NCBI RefSeq assembly: GCF_009467795.1
Contig: NZ_WIAX01000006.1
Location: forward strand, 62,001-126,000
Source: Nesterenkonia halophila
Lineage (GTDB): Bacteria; Actinomycetota; Actinomycetes; Actinomycetales; Micrococcaceae
Reading direction: 5' to 3'
DNA length: 64,000 nt
A program made the translations under genes and the position numbers. The notes under the pieces were generated by a model. It saw nothing but the letters and a program-made list of their open reading frames with translations. It ran no database searches and had not been told where the DNA came from. Each line of letters opens with the position of its first letter. The first letter of the stretch is position 1. This document shows positions 26,979 through 36,394 of the stretch, one piece after another.

Positions 26979-28256
26979 TCAGGAGCGCGGCGCGGTCTCT
27001 GCGCCGTCCGTCCCGGCACCCTCTCCGGCGAGATCGGCGCCCTGGGCCAGCCGGGGTCCCAGATCGTTGACGTCGTGGCCGACTTCGGCGACGGTCAGCG
27101 TCTCGCCCAGATCCTCCAGGGCGGCATCGTCGGCCTCGGCGCTGTCGGCGACCTGCAGCCGGCTGATCGCCTCGACCTTCGGCAGCACCTGCCGCTCGAT
27201 GTTGCCGATCAGCCCGTTGTAGGCCTGCACCGCCTGGCGCAGTCGGTCACCGGTCCTGCCCAGGTGGTCGCTCATCTTCTGCAGCCGCTTGTAGAGGTCG
27301 CGGGAGTGGTCGACGATCTCGCGCATGTTCTGCGCCAGCCGCTCATGCCGCCAGGCGGTCTCGACCGCCTTGAGGCTGGCCAGCAGCGAAGCCGGCGAGA
27401 CCAGCGAGACTCCGCGGGTCAGCGCATGGTCGAGCAGCTCCGGATCGGCCTCCAGGGCCGAGGAGAGCAGCGACTCGGCCGGCACGAAGCAGAAGATCAC
27501 ATCCGGGGAGCGGTCGACGGTGGCCGCATAGTCCTTCGAGGCCAGCACTGCCACATGCTGCTTCAGCGCCTTGGCCTGGCCGGCGGCGTCGGTCAGGCTC
27601 AGCGGCGCCTTGGCGTCGATGACCAGCTGCCGCTCGCCCGGCAGGTGCACCACCATGTCCGGGCGCAGCGCGGCGCCGTCGCCGTCGGTGCCGCTGTGCT
27701 GCTCGACGAAGTCCACGTGCGGCAGCATGCCGGCGGCCTCGACGATGCGGCGCAGCTGGACCTCGCCCCAGTAGCCGCGGGCGGAGGTGGAGTGCAGGCT
27801 GCCCAGCAGCGCCTGGGTGGAGTCGTAGAGGCGCTGGTCGTTCTTCGCCGCCTCGCTCAGCTGGGCCTTCAGCTGCGAATGTTGGGCGGCGCGTTCCTTC
27901 TCCAGCGTCTGGACCTGCCGGTGCATCTCGGTGACGCCCTGGCGGACCGGCTGCAGCATCTCCACCAGCGACTCGCGTTCGCGGGCGGCGTCGGCGTCCT
28001 CGGCCCGCTGCTGCTCGACCGCCTCCAGCCGGGAGCGCAGCGAGGCCGCCTGCACCTCGGCGGCGTGGAGCTGCTCGCGGAGGCGTTCGCCGGTCGATCG
28101 GGCCTCGTCGCGCTCGGCGCGAGCCTCGTCCCGCTCGCCGCGCAGCATCTCGACCTCCTGGGAGGAGTCGGCGTCGGGCCTGCCGAGCAGGCGGGCGCCG
28201 ACGGCGCCGGCGAGCAGGCCGATCACGAGTCCCAGCAGCAGCATCGTCCACATCAT
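26979..28256 (-). CDS. rmuC: DNA recombination protein RmuC
   Basis: A 425-residue RmuC-family protein: an N-terminal membrane anchor (MMWTMLLLGLVIGLLAGAVG), a coiled coil of about 100 residues rich in Glu, Arg and Gln, then the nuclease-like domain with ARGYWGEVQLRRIVEAAGM, RPDMVVHLPGERQLVIDAKA and FVPAESLL. RmuC limits inversions between short inverted repeats in E. coli. The tail is acidic. An ATG doublet lies at 28256/28253 after a GGGGG stretch. It converges on the TSUP gene with a 17-nt gap. Confidence 0.93.
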   Translation of the reverse strand: MMWTMLLLGLVIGLLAGAVGARLLGRPDADSSQEVEMLRGERDEARAERDEARSTGERLREQLHAAEVQAASLRSRLEAVEQQRAEDADAARERESLVEMLQPVRQGVTEMHRQVQTLEKERAAQHSQLKAQLSEAAKNDQRLYDSTQALLGSLHSTSARGYWGEVQLRRIVEAAGMLPHVDFVEQHSGTDGDGAALRPDMVVHLPGERQLVIDAKAPLSLTDAAGQAKALKQHVAVLASKDYAATVDRSPDVIFCFVPAESLLSSALEADPELLDHALTRGVSLVSPASLLASLKAVETAWRHERLAQNMREIVDHSRDLYKRLQKMSDHLGRTGDRLRQAVQAYNGLIGNIERQVLPKVEAISRLQVADSAEADDAALEDLGETLTVAEVGHDVNDLGPRLAQGADLAGEGAGTDGAETAPRS

Positions 28257-28379
28257 GCCCCCAGCATCCCACCTGCCGCCGACACGTCCGGCGACCGTGG
28301 CGGCGACGTGCACCGCCGGCCGCGGCGTGGAATCCTGGGACGCCGAGCGCAGATGTGAGGACACTGGAGGAGGACACCG

Positions 28380-29369
28380 ATGACCAGCAGTCGTGCGGCC
28401 GCCGAGGCGCCGTCGGAGCATCCGTCGACGGGCACGGCGACGACGCCTGTCAGCCGTGAGGGCCTGGGTGCTCTGGTGGTCGCGCTGGCGGTGCTCTGGC
28501 AGGGGATCGGCACCGGCGTGGTCGGTCACGTCGTCGCCCCGGAGCACTCGGTGCTCACCACGGCGACGGCCTTCCTGGTCGCCGCCGTCGTCGGCGTCGC
28601 AGGCTGGCAGCTCGACGGCCTCCGCCGTGGCAGCCGACCGCGGGCGGCTCCGCTGCTGGCCCGCATCGGTCTCCGCGACCTGCTGCTGGTCAACGGGGTC
28701 ACCGCCGGGGCCTTCGGGCTGTTCTACATCGCCGCGACGCTCATCGCGCCGACGGCGGCCAGCGTGCTGGAGGTCGGCATCGGCCCGGTCGTGGTGCTGC
28801 TGGTCACCTGGCGGGCCTTCCGGCACCGGGCCGCGGCCTGGGCGCATCCGCTGCTGGTGCTCGCCCTCTCCGGAACCACGGCGACGATGATCCTGGTCGA
28901 GGCCTCGCGCGCCGGCGGCGACGCCGGTCGGCTGCTGCTGGGCACGCTGCTCTGCCTGGCAGCCGGGATCTGTGCGGTCGGGGTGCTGCTGGTCTCGAAG
29001 GCGATGGCCTCCCGCGGCATCCTCGCCTGGGAGATCAGTGCAGTGCGCTTCCACCTGGTCTGGGTGCTGGGCCTGGCGCTGACGGTGCCCGGCGCCGTCG
29101 AGACCGGCCTCGCCGCCGGAGAGCTCGCCGGCATCGTGCTGGTCGGCGCGGCGGCGATCGCCGGGCCGATCCTGTTGCTGCAGTGGGGCGTGACGCTGGC
29201 GAAGACGCTGCACGCCGCGCTGCTGCTGGCCTGCCTGCCGGCCGTCGTGCTGGCCGCCGACCTGGTCCTCGGCGCGTCCTTCCCGCTGCTCGTCGTCGCC
29301 GGCGTCGTCGGCATCGTGCTGGTCTCGGTCTTCTCCACGGTGCGCGACCGCCGGGAGGCCGCCGGGTGA
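28380..29369 (+). CDS. EamA (drug/metabolite transporter) family permease
   Basis: A 329-residue inner-membrane protein with ten predicted helices in two EamA repeats, each of five helices. The first repeat ends in APTAASVLEVGIGPVVVLLV, which is typical. Family members export amino acids or metabolites; the substrate here is unknown. The ATG follows a strong GGAGGAGG site about 7 nt upstream. It is divergent from rmuC and followed by the histidine phosphatase gene. Confidence 0.85.
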   Translation: MTSSRAAAEAPSEHPSTGTATTPVSREGLGALVVALAVLWQGIGTGVVGHVVAPEHSVLTTATAFLVAAVVGVAGWQLDGLRRGSRPRAAPLLARIGLRDLLLVNGVTAGAFGLFYIAATLIAPTAASVLEVGIGPVVVLLVTWRAFRHRAAAWAHPLLVLALSGTTATMILVEASRAGGDAGRLLLGTLLCLAAGICAVGVLLVSKAMASRGILAWEISAVRFHLVWVLGLALTVPGAVETGLAAGELAGIVLVGAAAIAGPILLLQWGVTLAKTLHAALLLACLPAVVLAADLVLGASFPLLVVAGVVGIVLVSVFSTVRDRREAAG

Positions 29370-29453
29370 GGGCATAGAATCGAATCCGGTCCGCAGACCG
29401 TCGACGACCACCTCGCCCCGATCGTCCCGCCACAACCTTCCAGGAGCATCCCC

Positions 29454-30209
29454 ATGATCCGAGTCCTGCTCGTCCGCCACGGAGAGACCCCGTGGAACAA
29501 GGACCACCGTCTGCAGGGCCGGTCCGACATCTCGCTGGCCGACTCCGGTCGTGAGCAGGCGACGGTGACCGGCGGCTTCGTCCGCGCGCAGAACCCGCGT
29601 CAGGGCCATGCCTCGGCGCTGGTGCGCACGCAGCAGACCTATGCGGCGTTCGGGCTGGATCACCCGCCGCGCATCTGGGACACGCTCGTCGAGCAGGGGC
29701 TCGGCGAGTGGGAGGGCGCCTACGCCGCCTCGGTCAGGGATGCCGAGCCCGAGCAGTTCGCCGGCTGGCGCGCCGGAGCCTACACGCCCGCCGGCGGCGA
29801 GACGCAGCAGGACCTCAGCGACCGGATGCTCGCAGCCTTCTGCGAGATCGTCCGGGCGACGGCGGAGGCCGAGCCCACGCCGTCGCCGGACCTGAGCTTC
29901 GACGTGCGCACCACAGTGGCCGTCAGTCACGGAGCCGCACTGCGCGTGCTGCTCGAGCGCCTGCAGCTCATCGATCGGTCGCAGTCGATCCCGCTGACGC
30001 CGGCGGCGGTGACCGTCGTCGACGTGCCGCTGACCACCGGCCCGGTGTCCAGCTCGCTGCCGCACGGCGGTCTCGACGACGACGCCGCCCGCCAGGCTCA
30101 GCAGATCACGGGGCTGACCGACGACGAGATCATCGGCCAGTCCCGGCTGCGGGTGCTGAACCTCTCCCCGGAGCTGCTGAACCCGGCGGTCGACTCCGTC
30201 TCGGTCTGA
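29454..30209 (+). CDS. Histidine phosphatase (phosphoglycerate-mutase-like) protein
   Basis: A 251-residue histidine phosphatase superfamily enzyme. The phosphohistidine motif is VRHGETPWNKDHRLQGRSDI near residue 9, the second catalytic His is in AVSHGAALR, and the acid residue lies in EQGLGEWEG. Such enzymes remove phosphate from small sugar phosphates or nucleotides, or isomerise phosphoglycerate. The specific substrate is open. The ATG follows an AGGAG site about 7 nt upstream. A TAGAAT box at 29375-29380 could drive it with an 80-nt leader. Confidence 0.88.
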   Translation: MIRVLLVRHGETPWNKDHRLQGRSDISLADSGREQATVTGGFVRAQNPRQGHASALVRTQQTYAAFGLDHPPRIWDTLVEQGLGEWEGAYAASVRDAEPEQFAGWRAGAYTPAGGETQQDLSDRMLAAFCEIVRATAEAEPTPSPDLSFDVRTTVAVSHGAALRVLLERLQLIDRSQSIPLTPAAVTVVDVPLTTGPVSSSLPHGGLDDDAARQAQQITGLTDDEIIGQSRLRVLNLSPELLNPAVDSVSV

Positions 30210-30240
30210 GTCCGGTCTGAGCTGCGAGGCTCAGCCGGAC
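30210..30240. terminator. Bidirectional terminator hairpin
   Basis: A 12-bp stem with one bulged T (30210-30222 pairing with 30229-30240) and a 6-nt loop lies between the convergent phosphatase and UspA genes and overlaps the UspA stop codon. It lacks a T-tract, as is common in actinobacterial terminators. Confidence 0.6.
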
Positions 30241-31193
30241 ACCCGGTCGTCGTCCAGGGCGGGGACGACCATGACCGGGCTGTGCGCGTGATGGAGCACC
30301 CCGCGCGAGGTCGACCCCAGCAGCGTGCCAGCGACGGCGCCGCGCCCGCGGGTGCCGACGACGGTCAGCTGCGCCTCGCGGGAGTGATCGGTCAGCAGCG
30401 GGATCGAGCTGCCGATCTCGACGGAGGACCGGATCGTCACCTCCGGGACGTGGTGTGCGAGCCAGGAGGCCTCGGCCTCCAGCGAGGTCTCCAGCTCCTT
30501 GCGCTGTGCGGCGAGGGCCTGTTCCTCGACGAGATTCGGGTACCACTGGGCCAGCCCGTCGCGGGATGGGGCGGCCATCACCAGCTGCAGCTCGGCACCA
30601 CGCTCAGCGGCGGCGTGGGCGGCCTGCAGGGCGGCGACCCGGCTCTCCGAGGAGCCGTCGACGCCCACCACCACCGGTCCGGCAGCGTCGGCAGCATGCG
30701 CGGCCGCCGCCTCGTCCGAGGGGACGATGACCGTCGGAGCCTTCGCATGGGACGGCAGCGCTGAGGCGACCGATCCGAGCACGAGTTCCAGGAAGCCGCC
30801 GCGGCCGCGGGCGCCGACGACGACCAGCTCGGCGGAGCCGGAGAGCTCGGCCAGCACTCCGGTGGAGTCGCCGCGTTCGGCGCGATAGTCGACGCGTCCC
30901 GGATGGTCGGCCAGGAGCTTCCGCGCCGCCTCGAGTACCGCGTCGACCTCGCGGCGGCGGACCTCCGCCTCGGGCTCTTCCGGCACGGCGGCCAGCGTCG
31001 TGTAGATCGGCGGCGAGGAGTGATAGGCGGTGACGACGGTCAGCGGCGACTCGCGGCGCCGAGCGGTTTCGGCGGCATGGTCGAGCGCGCGTCGGGAGTT
31101 CTCGGAGCCGTCGAAGCCGACGACGACGCCGAGCGGCCGCTGAGCCGCGTCGTAGGCGATGGCGGAGCGGGCAGGGGGCGTCTCTCGTGACAT
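30231..31193 (-). CDS. Tandem-domain universal stress protein
   Basis: A 320-residue protein with two UspA domains. Each has the ATP-binding signature: VVVGARGRGGFLELVLGSVA near residues 130-150 and VVGTRGRGAVAGTLLGSTSR near 275-295. Two-domain Usp proteins of this length are common in actinobacteria and respond to hypoxia, starvation or other stress. The ATG has a near-perfect AGGAGG site 8 nt upstream. A TAGACT box at 31276-31271 is a possible -10 with a leader of about 75 nt. Confidence 0.93.
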   Translation of the reverse strand: MSRETPPARSAIAYDAAQRPLGVVVGFDGSENSRRALDHAAETARRRESPLTVVTAYHSSPPIYTTLAAVPEEPEAEVRRREVDAVLEAARKLLADHPGRVDYRAERGDSTGVLAELSGSAELVVVGARGRGGFLELVLGSVASALPSHAKAPTVIVPSDEAAAAHAADAAGPVVVGVDGSSESRVAALQAAHAAAERGAELQLVMAAPSRDGLAQWYPNLVEEQALAAQRKELETSLEAEASWLAHHVPEVTIRSSVEIGSSIPLLTDHSREAQLTVVGTRGRGAVAGTLLGSTSRGVLHHAHSPVMVVPALDDDRVSG

Positions 31194-31355
31194 GGTGTAC
31201 CTCCTGTGTCGGAGTCCTGAGCGAGACGACGGCGGAGCGTCGGCGATCCGGCGGACCGCCGTCGTGGGCGAGTCTACTCCTCGATTTCTACACCCAGTAG
31301 AACTCTCGGCCGCTCCGGAGACCTGTGGGTCGAGGACCGCCGACAGCGGGGGCGG

Positions 31356-32621
31356 TCACCGGTGCCCGCCGAAGTCTGCGCGGCGGAAGCCGTGCAGCTC
31401 AGTGTTCCGCAGCGCGATCCAGCCGATGCCCAGCAGGGCGAGAGCCCCGCCGCCGACCATCGCGGCCGGGGCGCCCACAGCTCCGGCGACGAGGCCGGCC
31501 CGGGCATTGCCGATGTCAGGTCCGGCGGCTCCGATGATGTGCTCGGCGGCCGAGACGCGCCCGCGCCGGTCATCGGGGGTGACGATCTGGACGATGGCCC
31601 CGCGCGCTATGACGCTGACCGTATCGGCCGCCCCGGCCAGGGCCAAGGAGCCCAGGATCAGCGGCAGCGTCGTGCTCACGCCGAAGCCGATCAGGGCCAG
31701 GCACCAGACAGCCGCCGCCGCAGACTGGATGCGCCCGAGGCGCTGCCGACGGACCACAGCCCCGGAGAACACCCCGGCCAGCAGTCCGCCGACGGCGATC
31801 GAACTGGTCATCATGCCCAGCGTCTCCGGCGCCCCGTCCAGACGCAGCGCGTTGATCATCGGGAACAGCGCGACGGGCATGACCAGCAGCGTCGCGAAGA
31901 GATCCGTGCCGAAGGCCCCGCGCACGGCACCGGGGCGACTGACCTGCCGGACGCCCTCCCAGACCAGCGCCCAGCGCCTCCCTGACTGAGATCCGGCGGG
32001 CGGAACGGCCGGCAGGCGCAGCACGGCCCAGAGCATCAGAGCCAGCGCGGCGGCGCCGGTGCCGAAGCAGGCGGCCAGACCGGAGGCGCCGATGATCACT
32101 CCGGCCGCGGCAGGTCCCAGCAGCATCGCCGCCTGGACGCCGAGGTGCATCAGAGCGATGCCGGAGGGCAGCTGGGCAGGTTCCAGCAGACGTGCCGGCA
32201 GGCTTCGACTAGAGGCGGCGCCGAACCCACCGAATAAGGCGTCGCAGCCGGTCAGAGCCAGAACCACCAGGACGCCGTCGATCGGGCGGCCGAGGTCGAC
32301 GACGGACAGCGCCTGCAGGCCGAGGCCGGTCACGGCGGCCAGCTGGCCCGCCGCGGCCCAGCGCAGCACGCGACCTCGATCACGGACGTCGGCGACACCG
32401 CCTCCGAGCAGCGAGCCGAGAGTCTTGGTCGTCGCCGAGACGAGCCCGACCGCTCCGGTCCACAGCGGGCTTCCGGTCACCTCCCAGACATGGAAGAGCA
32501 CGGCGACGAGCACCAGCTGAGAGGACAGCGCGGAGGCGATCCCCGCGGCCCAGAGCCGTCGGAAGGCCGGGGCGTCGCGCAGCGGCGTGAGGTCGACCAG
32601 GCCCCCGCGACTCAGATCCAT
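31356..32621 (-). CDS. MFS transporter of the EntS/drug-exporter type
   Basis: A 421-residue major facilitator protein with twelve helices, opening with LRDAPAFRRLWAAGIASALS, and with a loop of the GGVADVRDRGRVLRW type between helices 2 and 3. Such proteins export siderophores or drugs by proton antiport. The ATG at 32621 lies inside the last codons of the response-regulator gene, so it is the final member of the five-gene operon that starts with the ABC ATPase. An export role regulated by the two-component system is inferred from position. Confidence 0.85.
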   Translation of the reverse strand: MDLSRGGLVDLTPLRDAPAFRRLWAAGIASALSSQLVLVAVLFHVWEVTGSPLWTGAVGLVSATTKTLGSLLGGGVADVRDRGRVLRWAAAGQLAAVTGLGLQALSVVDLGRPIDGVLVVLALTGCDALFGGFGAASSRSLPARLLEPAQLPSGIALMHLGVQAAMLLGPAAAGVIIGASGLAACFGTGAAALALMLWAVLRLPAVPPAGSQSGRRWALVWEGVRQVSRPGAVRGAFGTDLFATLLVMPVALFPMINALRLDGAPETLGMMTSSIAVGGLLAGVFSGAVVRRQRLGRIQSAAAAVWCLALIGFGVSTTLPLILGSLALAGAADTVSVIARGAIVQIVTPDDRRGRVSAAEHIIGAAGPDIGNARAGLVAGAVGAPAAMVGGGALALLGIGWIALRNTELHGFRRADFGGHR

Positions 32622-33253
32622 CCCCGTCCCTGCGCGATCCGGGCGGCATCGTGCCGGTTCTGCGCATGCGTCTTGCCGATGATCGCCGAGAGGTGATTGC
32701 GGACCGTGCCGGGGGAGAGGTGGATCGTCTCGGCGATCGTCCGCACCGAGGCGCCGTCGGCGGCGGCGCGCAGCACCTCCTGCTCGCGGGCGGTGAACGG
32801 GTTCTCCCCGCCGGCCAGCGAAGCCGCGGCCAGCTGCGGGTCGACGACGCGCTCGCCGGCGGCGACTCGGCGCACCGCCGCCGCGAGCTGCTCGGCCGGA
32901 GTGTCCTTGACGATGAACCCGGCCGCGCCGGCGTCCATGGCCCGGCGCAGATACCCGGGTCGGCCGAACGTGGTCACGATCAGGCATCGGCAGTCCGGAG
33001 CCTCGCGGGCCAGCCGGGCGGCGACGGTGAGGCCGTCGGCACCGGGCATCTCGATGTCGACCAAGGCGACGTCGGGCCGGTGGGACTGCACAGCGGCGAG
33101 CACCTCGTCGCCGCGCCCGACGGCGGCGACGACGGTCAGATCCGGCTCCAGCTCGAGCAGCGCGGCGAGCCCGCCGCGGACCAGGTCCTGGTCGTCGGCC
33201 AGCAGCAGACGGATCGGGGCGTTCTCCGGGCTGCCGTCCTCCGACGAGCTCAT
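32612..33253 (-). CDS. NarL/LuxR-type response regulator
   Basis: A 213-residue regulator: receiver domain with acidic pair at 20-21, phosphorylation site Asp66 in ALVDIEMPG, Thr94/95 and Lys116 (GFIVKD), and a C-terminal LuxR helix-turn-helix with FTAREQEVLRAAADGASVRT followed by LSPGTVRNHLSAII. It should be phosphorylated by the kinase encoded just upstream, whose stop overlaps its ATG (ATGA). It probably controls its own operon, containing the ABC and MFS exporters. Confidence 0.93.
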   Translation of the reverse strand: MSSSEDGSPENAPIRLLLADDQDLVRGGLAALLELEPDLTVVAAVGRGDEVLAAVQSHRPDVALVDIEMPGADGLTVAARLAREAPDCRCLIVTTFGRPGYLRRAMDAGAAGFIVKDTPAEQLAAAVRRVAAGERVVDPQLAAASLAGGENPFTAREQEVLRAAADGASVRTIAETIHLSPGTVRNHLSAIIGKTHAQNRHDAARIAQGRGWI

Positions 33254-34434
33254 GCCGCGATCACCTCCACTCGTGTGCCGGTGCCCGTCGCCTCGTCGCC
33301 CGGGCGGAGCCGCACCGTCGCCCTCTGGGCGGCGGCGCGCTCGCGGAGCCCGCGCAGTCCGGTGCCGCCGACGCCGTCGGCGGATGTGGTGGGGCCGGGC
33401 GCCTCGACGTCGGGGTCCGGGCAGCCGACGCCGTCGTCGACGATCTCCACCCGCGCCGGCGTCACCGTGATCCGGCAGCGCTCCGCCTGCGCGTGGCGGA
33501 CCACATTGGTCACCGCCTCGCGCAGCGCCCAGGCGAAGAGCCTCCGGCGCTCGGCCTCGTGCTCCTGCAGGCCGCCCGGCTCCGGCGGGTCCCCGAGCCG
33601 CAGCTCCTCGGCGACGTCGATCTGCGCGGTGATCCCGGCCGCGGCCAGCGTCCGGCGGGCGGTGGCCAGCTCGCCGGCCAGTTCCGGGGTGCGCAGCCGG
33701 CTGACCGTGCTGCGCACCTGATCCAGCGCCTCGCGGGAGAGCGCGTCGATGGTGTCCAGCTCGGCACGGGCCCGCTCGGGATCGGTGTCGATGAGCCGAC
33801 GGGCCAGCTGGGTGCGGATGGACAGCCCGGTCAGCGAGTGGCCGAGCACGTCGTGGACGTCGCGGGCGATGGCGTCACGCTCGGCGGCCGAGCGCAGCCG
33901 ATCCTCGACCAGGCGCGTGCGCCGCTCGTTGTGCTCCACCAGCCGGGCGAAGACGATGATCAGCACGCCGAATCCCGGGCCGGCCAGCACCCAGATCTCC
34001 TCGGCGGCCAGCGCCCAGACGACCCCGGGCACCAGCCAGAGCGCGACGCCGAGCGGCAGTCCGAGGCGCAGCGGCAGGGTGAAGATGAGCAGCGCGGCGA
34101 GGAACGGGGTGTAGGCCGTCGACCAGGAGCCGGCGCCCGGGGCGGCGAGGGCGATCAGTCCGATGAGCACGAACAGCCCGACCAGCAGGATCCTGCGCTC
34201 GCGGGCGCCGACGAGATGGCTGTCCGGCAGCCGCCAGAACAGCCACAGGTAGGTGACGATGAACAGCAGCGTCGCCGCCACGGTCAGCGCCGTGAGGAGC
34301 GGCGGGACCGGTCGCAGGAAGGCCGAGCCGACCGGCAGCCCGAGCACGATCAGCCAGATGCCGGCATAGGCGACGCCGTGGAACGAGCCTGAGCCGTCGT
34401 GGGCGCGCTGGCTGTCCGTGCTCATGCCGCCCAT
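33250..34434 (-). CDS. Sensor histidine kinase (HisKA_3, DesK-like)
   Basis: A 394-residue kinase. Five or six membrane helices occupy residues 20-165 with almost no extracellular part, as in DesK-type intramembrane sensors. They are followed by HisKA_3 with phospho-acceptor His194 in RDVHDVLGHSLTG and a HATPase domain with REAVTNVVRHA and the glycine-rich GGTGLRGLRERA. Intramembrane sensing suggests a membrane or cell-envelope signal. The ATG at 34434 has AAGGGG 9 nt upstream; 34425 is an alternative. It sits 56 nt after the ABC permease gene and overlaps the regulator gene. Confidence 0.92.
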   Translation of the reverse strand: MGGMSTDSQRAHDGSGSFHGVAYAGIWLIVLGLPVGSAFLRPVPPLLTALTVAATLLFIVTYLWLFWRLPDSHLVGARERRILLVGLFVLIGLIALAAPGAGSWSTAYTPFLAALLIFTLPLRLGLPLGVALWLVPGVVWALAAEEIWVLAGPGFGVLIIVFARLVEHNERRTRLVEDRLRSAAERDAIARDVHDVLGHSLTGLSIRTQLARRLIDTDPERARAELDTIDALSREALDQVRSTVSRLRTPELAGELATARRTLAAAGITAQIDVAEELRLGDPPEPGGLQEHEAERRRLFAWALREAVTNVVRHAQAERCRITVTPARVEIVDDGVGCPDPDVEAPGPTTSADGVGGTGLRGLRERAAAQRATVRLRPGDEATGTGTRVEVIAA

Positions 34435-34490
34435 GCTACGCATCCCCTTCGCCCGCGCCGCGGCGGACGGTGTCCGCTCACGTCCCGCGC

Positions 34491-35252
34491 TCACTGCCGA
34501 CGCGTCCGCCGGCGCTGGGCGAGCAGGCACAGCGCGCCGAAGATCAGCGTCCAGGCCAGGACGTTGGCCAGCACCATCCACAGCGGATCGGTTCCGCCGG
34601 GCCCGGCCATGCCGACCAGCATCCCGTCGGTCAGCGGGTACCTCGCCAGCGCGACCAGCCCGTACATCGGCGTGAGCCGGCCGATGTCGAGCAGGACGCC
34701 GTCCAGCGGCATGAAGCCGTTGCCGAGGAAGCTGAAGATCACCAGGATGCCGCTGGCGGTGCCGACGGCGGCGTCGGAGCGGAAGGTCAGTCCGATCGCC
34801 AGCCCGTAGAGGGCGAAGGGGGCGGCGCCGAGTATGGTCAGCGCCGCGGCGGCCAGCCAGGTGCCCAGCGGCATGTCGGCGATGGTGAGCACGCCGGCGA
34901 GGTTGAGCACGATCACCGGCAGCGCGGCCATCGCCAACGAGATCACCGTCTTCGCCCCGACGAAGGCTCCGGGCGGCATCGCGGTCAGCGAGAGCTGCCG
35001 GCCCCAGCCCTGCTGCAGCTCGACGGCGGCGGCGCCGGCCAGCGAGGCCGTCGCCATCGCCGCGCCGTAGCAGGCGATGCCGATCATGATCCAGGCGCTG
35101 ACATTGCCGTCCTGCACCGGGCCGTCGGACCAGTCCATCGAGGCGCCGAAGAAGAGGAACAGCGCCGTGGGCAGCACGATGACGAAGAAGGAGTTGCCCG
35201 CATTGCGCAGATTCCGCCAGAAGTCCATGGCGATGTAGGTGGTGAGGTTCAT
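34491..35252 (-). CDS. ABC-2 type exporter permease
   Basis: A 253-residue permease with six membrane helices and the ABC-2 layout, for example FLGNGFMPLDGVLLDIGRLT near residues 175-195. With the ATPase encoded immediately upstream (4-nt overlap) it forms an exporter related to those linked to drug, lantibiotic or lipid export and to DesK-type two-component systems. The substrate is unknown. Confidence 0.88.
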   Translation of the reverse strand: MNLTTYIAMDFWRNLRNAGNSFFVIVLPTALFLFFGASMDWSDGPVQDGNVSAWIMIGIACYGAAMATASLAGAAAVELQQGWGRQLSLTAMPPGAFVGAKTVISLAMAALPVIVLNLAGVLTIADMPLGTWLAAAALTILGAAPFALYGLAIGLTFRSDAAVGTASGILVIFSFLGNGFMPLDGVLLDIGRLTPMYGLVALARYPLTDGMLVGMAGPGGTDPLWMVLANVLAWTLIFGALCLLAQRRRTRRQ

Positions 35253-36214
35253 CGGAGCAGCTCCTCAGGGTCCTGGGCCGTCTCGTCCGTCCCGACGGGG
35301 CCGTCGCCGTCGCCCGTGAGCATCTGGAAGGCCTCCTCGAGGCTCGCCGGACGCACGGTGAGGTCGTGGGCGGCGGTGCGGGTGAGCAGATGGACCGCCG
35401 CGGCGTCGGGGGTGTCGGTGCGCAGCGCCAGCCGGCTGCCGCGCTGCTCGACCGCGCGGACGTCGGGCACCGTCTCATGCAGGACGGCGAGCTCGGCCTC
35501 GGTCGGCGACCAGGTCACCTGCAGATGCGTCGCCCCGGCGCGGGAGCGGACCTCGTCGGTGGCGCCGTCGGCGAGCATCCGGCCGTGGTCGAGCAGCACC
35601 GTCCGGCGGGCGAACTGCTCGGCCTCCTCCAGATAGTGGGTGGCGAAGAGGACCGTGGCTCCGGCGTCGGCCTGGGCGCGCATCCGGTCCCAGAACTCGT
35701 GGCGGGCGGAGACGTCCATGCCGGCGGTGGGCTCGTCGAGGATCAGCACCTCCGGCCGCGGGAGCAGCGCCAGCGCGAAGCGCAGCCGCTGCTGCTGGCC
35801 GCCGGAACACTTGCCGACGCGCCGGGAGGCGAAGGGCCGGACGCCGGCGGTGTCGATGACCTCGTCGACGTCGGCGGGATTCCGATGCAGCGCGGCGATC
35901 ATCCGCACCGTCTCGGCGGCGGTGAGATCCGGCAGCAGACCGCCGGTCTGCAGCAGCGCCGAGATCCGCCCGTCGCGCACTGCGGCCGTGGGAGAGGTCC
36001 CCAGCACTTCCAGGCTGCCCTGGTCGGGTGCGGTCAGGCCCAGCAGCACGTCGATCAGCGTGGTCTTGCCCGCGCCGTTGGGCCCCAGCAGAGCGGTGAC
36101 CTCGCCGCGGGAGACATCGAGGTCCACGCCGTCGACGGCGTGCACGCGACCGCCGGCCCCGTCCGGGTAGGTCACGCGGACGTCGCGGGTGGTGATGACT
36201 GATGTGCGGCTCAT
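35249..36214 (-). CDS. ABC transporter ATP-binding protein
   Basis: A 321-residue ATPase. Walker A GPNGAGKT is at residues 44-51, the signature reads KCSGGQQQRL (C in place of the usual L), Walker B is VLILDEPT, and the H-loop FATHYLEEAEQFA follows. A C-terminal extension of about 90 residues is typical of DrrA/NatA-like exporters. The start at 36214 (MSRTSVITTR) has a GAGGG site. It heads the operon with permease, kinase, regulator and MFS genes. Confidence 0.93.
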   Translation of the reverse strand: MSRTSVITTRDVRVTYPDGAGGRVHAVDGVDLDVSRGEVTALLGPNGAGKTTLIDVLLGLTAPDQGSLEVLGTSPTAAVRDGRISALLQTGGLLPDLTAAETVRMIAALHRNPADVDEVIDTAGVRPFASRRVGKCSGGQQQRLRFALALLPRPEVLILDEPTAGMDVSARHEFWDRMRAQADAGATVLFATHYLEEAEQFARRTVLLDHGRMLADGATDEVRSRAGATHLQVTWSPTEAELAVLHETVPDVRAVEQRGSRLALRTDTPDAAAVHLLTRTAAHDLTVRPASLEEAFQMLTGDGDGPVGTDETAQDPEELLR

Positions 36215-36301
36215 GCCCTCAGTCTGCTCGGGCCGCGGCATGGCGCCCAGGGCCGGACGTCATCGATCCGCCATGACAGATGTCAGGAATCCGCCGGGGC
36301 C

Positions 36302-36394
36302 GGCCAGGCGGTGATGCAGACGCTGCCCGCCGAGTACGAGGAGACCGGCGAGGTCCCGGACGCAGGGGTGAATTCGACTCGCCCGGACGAATGA
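36302..36394 (+). pseudogene. Possible C-terminal gene remnant
   Basis: An open frame of about 27-30 codons reads AVMQTLPAEYEETGEVPDAG and ends at a TGA at 36392-36394, right where a strong terminator hairpin starts. The codon use looks coding, but the sequence further upstream in frame does not, so it resembles the severed end of a protein on the plus strand. I cannot name the parent. It could also be chance. Confidence 0.25.
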
